DNA from: Streptomyces poriferorum
GTDB lineage: Bacteria; Actinomycetota; Actinomycetes; Streptomycetales; Streptomycetaceae
Direction of reading: 5' to 3'
DNA: 64,000 nucleotides
NCBI RefSeq assembly: GCF_019399235.1
Contig: NZ_JAELVH010000012.1
Location: forward strand, 1-64,000
The notes beneath the pieces were generated by a model. The model had not been told where the DNA came from. It searched no databases and was given only the letters and a program-made list of their open reading frames with translations. A program made the position numbers and the translations under genes. Positions 1 through 7,929 of the stretch are shown in pieces. Within the stretch, counting starts at the first letter, position 1. The number at the start of each line of letters is the position of its first letter.

Positions 1-737
1 CAGTGCGGCCCGCCGCGGTGCGCTCGGGCGTCCACGTTGGAGACGACCGCGGAGTGGCCCGGCATGAACCGTGCCGTGGCGAGGGCCGCGGCGAAGGGCT
101 CGACCGCTTCGGCCATCAGCGGGGTGTGGAACGCGCCGCCGACCGTCAGGGCCACCACTTTGGCCGCCCCTGCCCGTTCCGCCGCCCGGGAGCAGCGTTC
201 CACGTCGGCCGCGTGGCCCGCGATCACCGTCTGCTGCGGTGAGTTGAGGTTCGCCACCCACACCTGGCCGCCGTCGGCGTGGGTCTCGTCGACCAGGTGC
301 TGTGCCTGTGCGGCGTCCAGGCCGAGGATCGCGGCCATCGCTCCGTCCGCCCGGGCGCAGGCCGTCTGCATGGCCGCGCCGCGTGCCACGATCAGGCGGA
401 CCGCGTCCTGCGGGTCGAGGATTCCGGCGGCCACGAGCGCCGAGTACTCGCCCAGGCTGTGTCCGGCGCAGGCGCCGGGGAAGGCGGCCAGTGGGTGCTG
501 GCGGCGCAGCTCCGTCAGCGCCACCATGGCCAGGGTGAAGGTGGTCAGCTGGGCGTTGTCGGTGCGCCGCAGCGTCTCCGTGCCGGCGTCCAGCAGCAGG
601 GCCTCCATGTCCCGGCCGGCGGCCTCGGAGACCTCCGCCACCACGGACCAGCCGGGGGTGCGGTGCCAGGGCAGGCCCATGCCAGGACGCTGCGCTCCCT
701 GGCCGGGGAACATGAGCGCCAGTCGGGTGCTTGCCAT
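1..737 (-). CDS. fabD: Malonyl-CoA:ACP transacylase (FabD-like), 3' end outside window
   Basis: Leftward gene starting with ATG at 737 and running off the left edge, so about 245 residues are visible of the roughly 310 usual for the family. It transfers malonyl from CoA to an acyl carrier protein. Visible motifs are FPGQGAQ at residues 10-16, the nucleophile elbow GHSLGEYSA with Ser94, and AFHTPLM with the second catalytic residue His204. A purine-rich ribosome site (GGAAGGAG) lies just upstream. The polyketide genes at 32.6-42.7 kb lack an acyltransferase, so this enzyme is a plausible malonyl donor for their ACP. It could instead be part of a larger polyketide system to the left. Family assignment is firm; its role in the cluster is inferred. 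Confidence 0.93.
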   Translation of the reverse strand, partial: MASTRLALMFPGQGAQRPGMGLPWHRTPGWSVVAEVSEAAGRDMEALLLDAGTETLRRTDNAQLTTFTLAMVALTELRRQHPLAAFPGACAGHSLGEYSALVAAGILDPQDAVRLIVARGAAMQTACARADGAMAAILGLDAAQAQHLVDETHADGGQVWVANLNSPQQTVIAGHAADVERCSRAAERAGAAKVVALTVGGAFHTPLMAEAVEPFAAALATARFMPGHSAVVSNVDARAHRGGPH

Positions 738-787
738 CGTCTTCCGTCTCCTTCCTGCGGCCGGGGGCGATATTTCACTGTGCGGTG

Positions 788-801
788 GGTGACGCGTCAC
801 C
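788..801. promoter_or_regulatory. 14-bp perfect palindrome upstream of the FabD gene
   Basis: The sequence GGTGACGCGTCACC is a perfect palindrome about 50 bases upstream of the FabD-like start, inside the 288-base gap (738-1025) separating it from the UbiA gene. A looser one, CACTG-N4-CAGTG, follows at 825-838. Position and symmetry suit a dimeric repressor or activator site. No regulator is assigned. Confidence 0.4.
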
Positions 802-865
802 GTCCACTGACACGCGTTCCCCGCCACTGGCGTCAGTGACTTTCCCATTCCCGGATACCGCGGTC

Positions 866-887
866 CGGATCGCATTGTTGCGATCCG
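866..887. promoter_or_regulatory. 9-bp inverted repeat with 4-base spacer, candidate operator
   Basis: CGGATCGCA-TTGT-TGCGATCCG forms perfect 9-base arms about 130 bases upstream of the FabD-like start. The loop is short and no T-run follows in either direction, so an operator is more likely than a terminator. The rest of the 738-1025 gap shows no gene. Confidence 0.4.
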
Positions 888-1025
888 TTGCTTTCTCCGG
901 TGATGAAACCACTTCAACCACCCTGTCAGGACTGTGCGTTGCACTTGAGTGGTGGCTGAATGCGCCTTTGGAAGGGGGGGTGTTCCTTTGTGTTTCCGGG
1001 CTGGTTCAGCGTGTCGAACCGAATA

Positions 1026-2045
1026 TCAGGCGACGGCCTGACCGAGCAGGGCCAGGTGTGCGCAGTGCTGTGTGACCATGAAGAAGCGGTACGGGCGGCG
1101 GCGCAGATGGCGGTCGTCGGTGGCGTGGCCCGCGAGCGTCACGGCGGCCAGGGTCAGCCCGCCCACCAGGACCACGCAGGCGGTGGGCAGTTGCTCCGGT
1201 GCCCAGCGCAGCGCTCCGGCGGTGAAGAAGGTGCCCACGGCCACGGCGCCGGCCGCGACGAGGACGCGGGTGCGTCGTTCGCCCAGGGTCACGGCCCAGG
1301 TGCGGCGGCCGGCGGCGGTGTCGCCCTCGATGTCGGAGAAGTCCTTGGCGACCGCGCCGACGAGCGCCATCCACAGGGACATGGCGAGGGCCGTGAGGAA
1401 CAGCGCGGGCGAGCTGGGCGAGACGCCCAGGGCGAGGGGCCCGGCGGCGTAGGTGAGCAGTCCGGAGAGGAACACGACGCCCATCGCCGCGGGTGTGCTG
1501 TTCTTCCAGACGGTGCGGGGTGCGGAGTAGGCGTGCCCGAGCAGGAGCATGGCCGTGCACAGCAGCAGGGGGCCGAACCCGGCGCACGCCGCGGATATCA
1601 GCGAGGCGACGGCCGCACCGCGGGCGACGAGCAGTGCGGTGTGACGGGGCAGCCGGCCGCTCGCTATCGGGCGGGCCGAGCCGTTGACCTGGTCCTCGTG
1701 GTAATCCATGCATCCGTTGTAGAGATAGGTGTAGAAGATGGCGCCGAACCATGCGAGGGAGCCGAACACCGCCTGAAGGACCGGCCGGGCGCCGAGGCCC
1801 GGATCCACCGCGAGCGCCAGTGCGATACCGGCGAAATAGCGGAGCTGAAAGGCGATCAGAACGGCGGGGCGGGATTCTTCGATGCAGAGTCGCAGAATGC
1901 TTGGAATCCGGTACTTCGGACCACTGGGTGCAGTCACAGGCAGTGGCCGTATCGTCGCCATAGGCATGCCCAGGAGCCTAGGCATGGGCAGGGGTACCTG
2001 ACTGTTCTGCAAATGAGCCATGGCTACCACTAAAGAGGCATGCAA
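1026..2045 (-). CDS. UbiA-family membrane prenyltransferase
   Basis: Protein of 339 residues from the longest start. UbiA enzymes are multi-pass membrane proteins that move a polyprenyl group from its diphosphate to an aromatic or other acceptor. Both Mg-diphosphate motifs are present: N110-x3-D114-x3-D118 (NGCMDYHED) and D235-x2-D238-x3-D242 (DFSDIEGD), with about eight hydrophobic helices between and after them. The first 50 residues are poorly hydrophobic and longer than usual, so translation may begin at an internal ATG (residues 9, 21, 27 or 29); no start has a strong ribosome site. If 2045 is right, codon 5 is a TTA leucine codon (2031-2033). The acceptor is unknown. Location between FabD and a PPTase suggests a tailoring role on the cluster product, but a quinone or lipid role is not excluded. 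Confidence 0.87.
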   Translation of the reverse strand: MHASLVVAMAHLQNSQVPLPMPRLLGMPMATIRPLPVTAPSGPKYRIPSILRLCIEESRPAVLIAFQLRYFAGIALALAVDPGLGARPVLQAVFGSLAWFGAIFYTYLYNGCMDYHEDQVNGSARPIASGRLPRHTALLVARGAAVASLISAACAGFGPLLLCTAMLLLGHAYSAPRTVWKNSTPAAMGVVFLSGLLTYAAGPLALGVSPSSPALFLTALAMSLWMALVGAVAKDFSDIEGDTAAGRRTWAVTLGERRTRVLVAAGAVAVGTFFTAGALRWAPEQLPTACVVLVGGLTLAAVTLAGHATDDRHLRRRPYRFFMVTQHCAHLALLGQAVA

Positions 2046-2100
2046 TACCGGCGGGTCGGATTCCGAATTCCTCCGGCGCCGGAGCCGGCTGTGCCGGAGT

Positions 2101-2260
2101 CCTATGCCTGCGTTCCGGTAAGCCTGTCCGCCGCCGGAGTCCTGTGCCCGCGTTGCGGTAAGCCTGTCCGCCGCCGGAGTCCTGTGCCTCCGTTCTGGTA
2201 AGCCGGTCCAGCGCCGGAGTCCTGTGCCTCCGTTCTGGTACGCCGGTCCACCGCCGAAGT
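2101..2260. repeat. Four tandem copies of a 40-bp unit, non-coding
   Basis: Four consecutive 40-base units begin at 2101, 2141, 2181 and 2221, each starting CCTRTGCC and ending GCCGRAGT, with a partial unit just before 2101. Copies differ at a few positions. Forty is not a multiple of three and no reading frame is conserved, so this is not a coding repeat. It fills most of the 341-base gap (2046-2386) between the divergent UbiA and PPTase genes and could influence either promoter or simply be an unstable repeat. Confidence 0.85.
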
Positions 2261-2386
2261 GGACCCCCCGCCCGTCTCCCGCCCGCGCTTCGCTGGTGAG
2301 CAGGCGGGCGCCGTCGATTCCGGCACCCCGCTTCCCGTTATGGGCCGTTGGCAGCCCTGGTCCGTTTCCGACCCCGGGAAGCCATC

Positions 2387-3178
2387 ATGCGTACCCTCCT
2401 GTCCCCGTCCCTGCCCTCCTCGTCCCTGCCCTCCTCGTCGCCCTTCCCGTCTCCTTTCCCGAGCGTCGCGGTTCTCGCGCCGGGTGAGGTCCATGTCTGG
2501 TCCGTCCCGCTGGACCATGTGCCGCCCGAGCGTGCGGACATGGTCCTCGATCCCGGCGAACGCGCCCGTGCGGCGCGGATCCGTCATCCCCGCGCGCAGT
2601 GGCGCTACCGCCGGGCGCACCTCGCGCTGCGTACCGTGCTCGGCGGCTACCTCGGCGTCGCGCCCGGACTGCCCCGCTTCACCCGGCGCTGCCCCGAGCC
2701 GGAGGTGTGCGGCGGCTGCGGCCGCGGACGGCCCGTGCTCGTGGACGGGCCCTGGCCTGATATCGGCTTCAGCCTGTCTCATTCCGGAGCCGCCGCCCTG
2801 GTGGGTGTGGCCGGGGAGCCGGGCGCGGTCGGTGTGGACGTCGAGCGGGTCCGTACGACTTTCGACTGGGGCCGGGTGCCCGCGGTGGGACCGCAAGACC
2901 GGATTGCTGGATTCCGTACCTGGACCGCGGTCGAGGCGGTGGGCAAAGCGGCGGGAACGGGTCTGCGTATACCGGTGTCGGTCGGTGCTCCCGAGGCGGG
3001 CGGACTGCGGCGCGCGCACCGGTCAGGTGATTCCGCCGACTGGTACGTTCACGATGTGGACTGCCCCGACGGATATGTGGGTTGCGTTGCCACGGCGATC
3101 CCACAGGCTGCGGTAAGCGTTTTCTCGTGGCCGTCGCACGACTTGTCTCAGAACGTGGGACGGGTGGAGCCATGTTGA
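2387..3178 (+). CDS. Sfp-type 4'-phosphopantetheinyl transferase
   Basis: Protein of 263 residues from ATG 2387, preceded by GGGAA seven bases upstream. A TTG 39 bases earlier is possible but has no ribosome site. The enzyme attaches the phosphopantetheine arm to carrier proteins. Magnesium-binding residues are visible in GVDVE (Asp151, Glu153) and in WTAVEAVGK (Glu183, Lys187). The usual W-x-K-E-A has Val for the Lys before the Glu. A cysteine cluster (CPEP-x2-CGGC) at 102-111 is seen in other actinobacterial members. The N-terminus is a low-complexity Ser/Pro stretch from a pyrimidine-rich repeat at 2400-2455. Its natural partner in the window is the ACP at 36740-37006. Confidence 0.9.
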   Translation: MRTLLSPSLPSSSLPSSSPFPSPFPSVAVLAPGEVHVWSVPLDHVPPERADMVLDPGERARAARIRHPRAQWRYRRAHLALRTVLGGYLGVAPGLPRFTRRCPEPEVCGGCGRGRPVLVDGPWPDIGFSLSHSGAAALVGVAGEPGAVGVDVERVRTTFDWGRVPAVGPQDRIAGFRTWTAVEAVGKAAGTGLRIPVSVGAPEAGGLRRAHRSGDSADWYVHDVDCPDGYVGCVATAIPQAAVSVFSWPSHDLSQNVGRVEPC

Positions 3179-3203
3179 CATTCTGTAACCGTACGATGAT
3201 GAT
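3175..3203 (+). promoter_or_regulatory. Candidate promoter of the two-component system, with nearby dyads
   Basis: A perfect -35 hexamer TTGACA (3175-3180) overlaps the PPTase stop codon. Seventeen bases downstream is GATGAT (3198-3203), a weak -10. Immediately after comes CCGAC-A-GTCGG within a wider ATCCGA...TCGGAT dyad (3202-3222), which could bind the response regulator or another factor. Confidence 0.45.
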
Positions 3204-3241
3204 CCGACAGTCGGTTTCGGATGAGGGTGGGGGCTCTTTTG

Positions 3242-4342
3242 ATGCATTCCGGTTTTGTTGAATCCGACACAGCCGAACAACTCCTGGGCCGGACGCATGA
3301 ATTACTGTCCGACTACCGGGGCCGGCTCGAAAAGATCAAAAGTCCCCTGGTCTCAAACGAAGAGACCTGGCACACCTGTGCCCTCCAGGCCGAACGCATC
3401 ATCCGGGACTGCGCGGACAGCCTGCGCAGCGGCCGGGCCGACGTGCGTGACCGGCTGATCCAGCAGGTCGAGGGCCTGGGGGTGGCGCGGGCGACCCAGG
3501 GCATCGACGCCGTCCACTCCATCCGTGCCGGGATGATCCTCTTCGACATCGTCTTCGACGCGCTCGGGAAGGCGATGGTCGACTCACCCGCCGCGTTCGA
3601 CGGTTTCCAGGCCGGCGTGCGTACGTTGCAGCAGGGGATCGGCAGACGGCTGGAGGCCGGCGCGATCGGCCACGACACCTATCTGCTGAACACGGTGCGG
3701 GAGGTCAACGCCGCCAGTCAGCGGCAGCTCGCCCGCGAGATACACGATCACCTCGGCAACCACGTCAGCCTCGCCCTGCGCCGTATCGAGCTGCACGAAC
3801 TGACCTGGGAATCCAGCCCCGACGAGGTCGCCGTACGGATCGGAGCCGTCAAGGACACCCTCACCGAGGCCCTCGGCATCATCCGCGACCTGGTGACCCA
3901 GCTGCGCCGTGCCGACCGCGAAGGCACGCTGGAGTCGGCGTTCACCGCGTTCCTGGAATCGATGGAGATCACTCCCTCCAAGGTCCGGATCAAGGTCAAC
4001 GGCAGTGAGGAGTGGGCCCCGCAGGACGTGCTCGACGAGGTGTTCCTCGTGGTGCGGGAGTGCCTGCGCAACTCCCTGGCGCACGCCGAGGCCGAGCATG
4101 TGCTCGCGACGGTGGACATCGCACCGTACAAACTGCAGGCGCTGATCGAGGACAACGGATGCGGCTTCGACGTCTCGGAGGTCGCCACGGCGGGCCGGGC
4201 CAACGGGATCGCGTCGTGCACCGAGCGGGTCGAACTGCTCGGCGGCACCATCCTGTTCGCCAGTGCACCCGAGGGCACTCGGGTCACGCTCACGATCCCC
4301 CTGATGGACCTCCCAGGTGATTCCGTTGAACGCGCGACCTGA
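3242..4342 (+). CDS. Two-component sensor histidine kinase (HisKA_3 type), TTA-containing
   Basis: Protein of 366 residues from ATG 3242 (an in-frame ATG at 3221 would add seven). The phosphoacceptor motif REIHDHLGNHV places His168, typical of kinases that partner with NarL/LuxR-type regulators. The ATPase domain follows with an N-box-like ECLRNSLAHA, DNGCGFD and a G2-like GRANGI. No membrane segment is visible, so the sensor part (1-150) is probably cytosolic. Codon 21 is TTA (3302-3304), the rare leucine codon read by the bldA tRNA in Streptomyces, suggesting development-dependent translation. The 3' end overlaps the response regulator by 26 bases. Confidence 0.9.
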   Translation: MHSGFVESDTAEQLLGRTHELLSDYRGRLEKIKSPLVSNEETWHTCALQAERIIRDCADSLRSGRADVRDRLIQQVEGLGVARATQGIDAVHSIRAGMILFDIVFDALGKAMVDSPAAFDGFQAGVRTLQQGIGRRLEAGAIGHDTYLLNTVREVNAASQRQLAREIHDHLGNHVSLALRRIELHELTWESSPDEVAVRIGAVKDTLTEALGIIRDLVTQLRRADREGTLESAFTAFLESMEITPSKVRIKVNGSEEWAPQDVLDEVFLVVRECLRNSLAHAEAEHVLATVDIAPYKLQALIEDNGCGFDVSEVATAGRANGIASCTERVELLGGTILFASAPEGTRVTLTIPLMDLPGDSVERAT

Positions 4343-5000
4343 ACTCATCCGCATCCTGGCGGCCGACGACCACACTCTGCTGCGTACGGCGCTGGCCGAA
4401 CTGCTCAACGCGGAGGACGACTTGCAGGTCGTCGCCCAGGCGAGCAGCGGGCGGGGGCTCGTCGAGCTGGTGGAGCGGCACCAGCCGCATGTGGTGCTGC
4501 TCGACGTGGAGATGCCGGACCACCACCCCAGGGCGGCGGTACGCGGGCTGCTGGAACGATTCCCCAGCCTGCGGATCATCATCCTCACCATGTACGACGA
4601 CCAGCCGCTCGTCCATGAGCTGCTGCAGCTGGGCGCCCGGGGCTATCTGCACAAGAGCGTCTCCCGGGCGGCCCTGCTGAGCGCGGTCCGCAACGCCGCC
4701 CGGGAGGACGACCAGATCACCATCCTGGTGCCGCGCTCGGGCTACACGGCGGGCGGTGACCAGGCGCACGACCAGGAGGCCGGGCCGGTGTCGCCGCGCG
4801 AGCGCGAGGTCCTGACGTGTGTCGCGGAGGCCATGAGCAACCGGCAGATCGCGGCCAGGCTCGGCATCACCGAAGGCACCGTCAAGCGTCACCTGCGCAA
4901 TATCTTCGACAAGCTGGACGCGGTGTCGCGCATCGACGCGGTGAACAAGGCGCTGGCCCAGAAGCTGATCGCGGCACCCCGGGGCCGCTCGATGCGCTGA
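4317..5000 (+). CDS. NarL/LuxR-family response regulator
   Basis: Protein of 227 residues starting at GTG 4317 inside the kinase gene. The receiver domain shows the acidic pocket AADDH (residues 16-19), phosphoacceptor Asp63 in LLDVEMPD and Lys113 in HKSVS. The C-terminal LuxR helix-turn-helix spans about 159-200 (SPREREVL ... SNRQIAARLG ... TVKRHL). Cognate partner of the overlapping kinase and probably a regulator of the cluster. Direct targets are unknown; palindromes at 788-801, 866-887 and 3202-3222 are candidates. Confidence 0.93.
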   Translation: MIPLNARPELIRILAADDHTLLRTALAELLNAEDDLQVVAQASSGRGLVELVERHQPHVVLLDVEMPDHHPRAAVRGLLERFPSLRIIILTMYDDQPLVHELLQLGARGYLHKSVSRAALLSAVRNAAREDDQITILVPRSGYTAGGDQAHDQEAGPVSPREREVLTCVAEAMSNRQIAARLGITEGTVKRHLRNIFDKLDAVSRIDAVNKALAQKLIAAPRGRSMR

Positions 5001-5031
5001 CGGGTCGTCGCCCGTGGCCCGTCGAGAGGGG

Positions 5032-5069
5032 GGCACGAGGAGGCCCGCCGCGGCGGGCCTCCTCGTGCC
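5032..5069. terminator. 38-bp perfect palindrome, bidirectional terminator
   Basis: Two 19-base arms (5032-5050 and 5051-5069) are perfect complements with no spacer. The element sits between the convergent response-regulator gene (stop 5000) and the MocR-type gene (stop 5081). There is no U-run, as is common for high-G+C terminators. Confidence 0.75.
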
Positions 5070-5080
5070 GCTGTGCGGGC

Positions 5081-6481
5081 TCAGCCGCGGCGGGCTTCCT
5101 CGTACGACGCGCCGATGGCCGCCACGGCCTCGGAGATGCCGGTGAGGGGCAGTGAGCCGTATCCCAGGAGCAGGCCCGGCTCACCGGGCGGCCCGCCGAA
5201 GCGGAACGCCGCGCCGCTGCGGACCAGGACCGAGCGGCGCAGTGCGCCGTGCACCACGGCCGCCTCGTCGGTGCCCGGGGGCAGTACGGCGTAGCTGTGC
5301 AGGCCGGCCGCGCAGCCGATGATGCGGGCCTCCGGCAGGGACTCGTGGACGGCCGCGGCCAGTGCCTCGCGGCGGGAGCGGTAGCGGGAGCGGACCCGGC
5401 GCAGGTGCCGGTCCAGCAGACCGCTGCGCATCAGCTCGGCGAAGGCCAGCTGGGTGAGGGTGTCGGAGCCCTGGTCCTGGCGGGAGCGGACCCGCTCCAT
5501 CAGGGGGTACAGCTTCGGGGGTATCGCCAGCCAGCCCAGCCGCAGACCGGGGACCAGGACCTTGCTCGTGGTGCCCGCGTAGACCACCCGCTCCGGGTCG
5601 CCCTCCTGCAGTGCGGTGGGCCGGATCCCGCGGTCGAACCAGAACTCGCCGTCGTAGTCGTCCTCGATGATCCAGCCGTCCCGGGCCCGCGCCCAGGCCA
5701 GGAGCTGCTTGCGGCGCTCCGGCGACATCATGACCCCGGTCGGGAACTGGTGCGCGGGGGTGACCAGGACCGCGCGGGCGCCCGAGCGCTCCAGGGCCTC
5801 GACCACCAGGCCCTCCTCGTCGACGGGGACCGGCAGCGGGGTCAGCCCGGTGTCCAGGATGAACCGGCGCTGGCCGCTGTGTCCCGGCTCCTCGATGGCC
5901 AGTTCATGGATGCCGAGGCGCTGGAGGGAGTCGGAGAGCAGGGCCAGGCCCTGGGCGAACCCCGCGGTGACCATCACCTGCCCGGGCTCGGTGTGCACCG
6001 AGCGCACCCGGCCCAGATAGCCGGAGAGTTCGTTGCGCAGTTCGGCGATGCCGGCGACCGGGGGGTAGTCCATGCCTTCGCGGCCGACGTTCTGCAGCAC
6101 CTTCGTATAGGAGTTGAGCCACTCCTGGCGCGGGAAGTTCGACAGGTTCGCTATGCCGACCCGCAGATCCCAGCGCGCACTCGTCGCCGGACGGGAGTCC
6201 AGCAGGGAGGTGTCGCCGACGCTGTCGGGCATCTTCCGGGCGACATGGGTGCCCGATCCGCGGACCGCGTCCAGATAGCCCTCGGCGATCAACTGCTCGT
6301 ACGCCTCGACCACCACACTGCGCGAAAGACCCAGGTCCAGGGCGAGTTGACGGCTCGACGGCAGTCGTGAGCCGGGGTGCAGCACCCGGTCCTCGACCCT
6401 GGTCTTGATGGCGTTCTGGAGCTGCGCGGTGAGTGGCACCGCCGAGTCCCGGTCCACTTGCACCGACAGATGCCAGGCCAT
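5081..6481 (-). CDS. MocR/PdxR-family regulator (GntR HTH fused to aminotransferase fold)
   Basis: Protein of 466 residues from ATG 6481, with GGAG eight bases upstream; an upstream ATG at 6532 has no such site. An N-terminal winged helix-turn-helix (about 15-85, including PSSRQLALDLGLSR) is followed by a fold-type I aminotransferase-like domain, with the PLP lysine Lys307 in GTTSK and the IEDDYDGEF motif at 272-280. Such regulators sense PLP, amino acids or amines. It is divergent from the operon starting at 6589, which encodes two PLP aminotransferases and PLP-dependent TrpB, so it likely controls that operon and itself. Confidence 0.92.
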   Translation of the reverse strand: MAWHLSVQVDRDSAVPLTAQLQNAIKTRVEDRVLHPGSRLPSSRQLALDLGLSRSVVVEAYEQLIAEGYLDAVRGSGTHVARKMPDSVGDTSLLDSRPATSARWDLRVGIANLSNFPRQEWLNSYTKVLQNVGREGMDYPPVAGIAELRNELSGYLGRVRSVHTEPGQVMVTAGFAQGLALLSDSLQRLGIHELAIEEPGHSGQRRFILDTGLTPLPVPVDEEGLVVEALERSGARAVLVTPAHQFPTGVMMSPERRKQLLAWARARDGWIIEDDYDGEFWFDRGIRPTALQEGDPERVVYAGTTSKVLVPGLRLGWLAIPPKLYPLMERVRSRQDQGSDTLTQLAFAELMRSGLLDRHLRRVRSRYRSRREALAAAVHESLPEARIIGCAAGLHSYAVLPPGTDEAAVVHGALRRSVLVRSGAAFRFGGPPGEPGLLLGYGSLPLTGISEAVAAIGASYEEARRG

Positions 6482-6540
6482 CTGGTCTGCTCCGTCTCCC
6501 CCGCAGTGGTCTGGGTGGTCTCCCTCGCCCACTGGCCTAC

Positions 6541-6569
6541 TTGATCACGCCAACGGCCTTATTTTATAG
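6541..6569 (+). promoter_or_regulatory. Promoter of the long rightward trp/aminotransferase operon, with candidate MocR sites
   Basis: TTGATC (6541-6546) and TTATAG (6564-6569) are separated by 17 bases and would start transcription near 6576, leaving a very short leader with the ribosome site AGAGGGAGA. Upstream, between this promoter and the MocR start, lie three GGTCTG/GGTCTC copies (6484, 6508, 6517) and a CAGTGG...CCACTG dyad (6504-6534). Direct and inverted repeats like these are typical MocR-type binding sites. Confidence 0.55.
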
Positions 6570-6588
6570 CACTCAGAGGGAGAACCCC

Positions 6589-7929
6589 ATGGCTGAAATG
6601 ACTGGCGTACTCGCTCCCGTGATCCATGGGCGGGACGGCGCAAGCGTCTTCGACGAGAAGATCGAACGCCGCACCCTGCGCGTGGGAATCGTCGGCCTCG
6701 GATACACCGGTCTGCCGCTCGGTCTCGGATTCGCCACGGCCGGTCTTCCGGTGCTCGGCATGGACACCGACGCCGAGCGGGTCGACCGGGTGGCACGCGG
6801 CAGTTCGTATCTGCCCGATGTGAGCGACAGTGAACTTGCCGCAGTGGCCGCCCGGTTGAAGGCGACCACCGAGTCCGGGGAGCTGGCCGGCTCGGACGTC
6901 CTGATCGTCTGCGTGCCGACTCCGGTCACCGGCGACCAGCAGGCCAACCTGGACTACGTGCAGGCCGCGATGGACTCGGTGGCTCCGCTGCTGCGCCGAG
7001 GGATGCTGCTGATCCTGCAGTCCACGGTCCCGCCGGGCACCACGGCGGCCGCCGCGGCCGCCCTGGCCCGCACCACCGGCCTGGAGCCGGGCACCGACTT
7101 CCACGTGGCGATGGCCCCGGAGCGGGTCGACCCCGCCAACACGAGCGGCTGGAACCTGTCGAACACCCCGAAGGTGGTGGGCGGCCTCACCGAGGAGTGC
7201 ACCCGCCGCGCGGCGGCCCTGTTCGGGCTGGTCTGCGAGACGGTGGTCCCGGTGTCCCGTACCGAGGTCGCCGAACTGTCCAAGGTCTTCGAGAACACCT
7301 TCCGGCTGGTCAACATCAGCCTCACGCTGGAACTCTCCGACCTGTGCCGGAAGCTCGACATACCGGTGCGCGAGGTGATCGACGCCGCGTCGACCAAGCC
7401 CTACGGCTTCCTCCCGCACTACCCCGGGCCCGGCGTGGGCGGCGAATGCATCCCGGTCGACCCGCTGTTCCTGCGGGAGGCCGCGGACCGGGCCGGCACC
7501 GAGATGAAGCTGGTGGCCGCCGCGTTCGAGCGGGTGGAGCAGCGGCCGTGGCAGGTCGTGGAGCGGCTCGCGGAGCTGGTCGAGGCGCGTGGCTCCTCGT
7601 TGCGCGGCGCCAAGGTGCTGGTGGTCGGCGTCAGTTACAAGTCGGGCGTCGCCGATCTGCGCAACGCGCCCGCCCTGGACGTCATCCGAGGCCTGCGGGC
7701 CGCGGGCGCCGTCGTCTCGTACCACGATCCGCTGGTCCCGGGCCTCGTCGTCGACGGGGAGCCGGTCACCGCGGCCGACTGGGCGGTGGTGGAGCTGGCG
7801 CAGCTGGACGCGGCGGTGATGGTCACCCCCGTACCCGGCCTGGAGCAGGACCTGTTGTGGGGTATCCCGCCGGTCGTCCTCGACACCCACAACAAGCTCG
7901 CGGCGGCCAGCAATGTGGCGGTGCTGTGA
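6589..7929 (+). CDS. Nucleotide-sugar 6-dehydrogenase (UDP-glucose/GDP-mannose dehydrogenase family)
   Basis: Protein of 446 residues from ATG 6589, eight bases after AGAGGGAGA. The family oxidises C6 of an NDP-hexose or NDP-HexNAc to a uronic acid in two NAD-dependent steps. An N-terminal Rossmann motif GIVGLGYTGLPLG (33-45), the central SKVFENTFRLVN (231-242) and the catalytic GVGGECIPVDP with Cys287 are visible. The GGxCIPVDP form resembles UDP-HexNAc dehydrogenases (WecC/WbpA type) more than UDP-glucose dehydrogenases. First gene of the long operon; its stop overlaps the trpD start (TGATG). With two DegT aminotransferases and a Gfo/Idh enzyme downstream it could make an amino-uronic unit. 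Substrate is not established. Confidence 0.9.
   Translation: MAEMTGVLAPVIHGRDGASVFDEKIERRTLRVGIVGLGYTGLPLGLGFATAGLPVLGMDTDAERVDRVARGSSYLPDVSDSELAAVAARLKATTESGELAGSDVLIVCVPTPVTGDQQANLDYVQAAMDSVAPLLRRGMLLILQSTVPPGTTAAAAAALARTTGLEPGTDFHVAMAPERVDPANTSGWNLSNTPKVVGGLTEECTRRAAALFGLVCETVVPVSRTEVAELSKVFENTFRLVNISLTLELSDLCRKLDIPVREVIDAASTKPYGFLPHYPGPGVGGECIPVDPLFLREAADRAGTEMKLVAAAFERVEQRPWQVVERLAELVEARGSSLRGAKVLVVGVSYKSGVADLRNAPALDVIRGLRAAGAVVSYHDPLVPGLVVDGEPVTAADWAVVELAQLDAAVMVTPVPGLEQDLLWGIPPVVLDTHNKLAAASNVAVL

Noticed and set aside
2102-3019. Leftward reading frame across the 40-bp repeats and the PPTase gene
   Set aside because: The repeat unit is not a multiple of three, so the frame changes in each copy; the rest is antisense to a clear PPTase.
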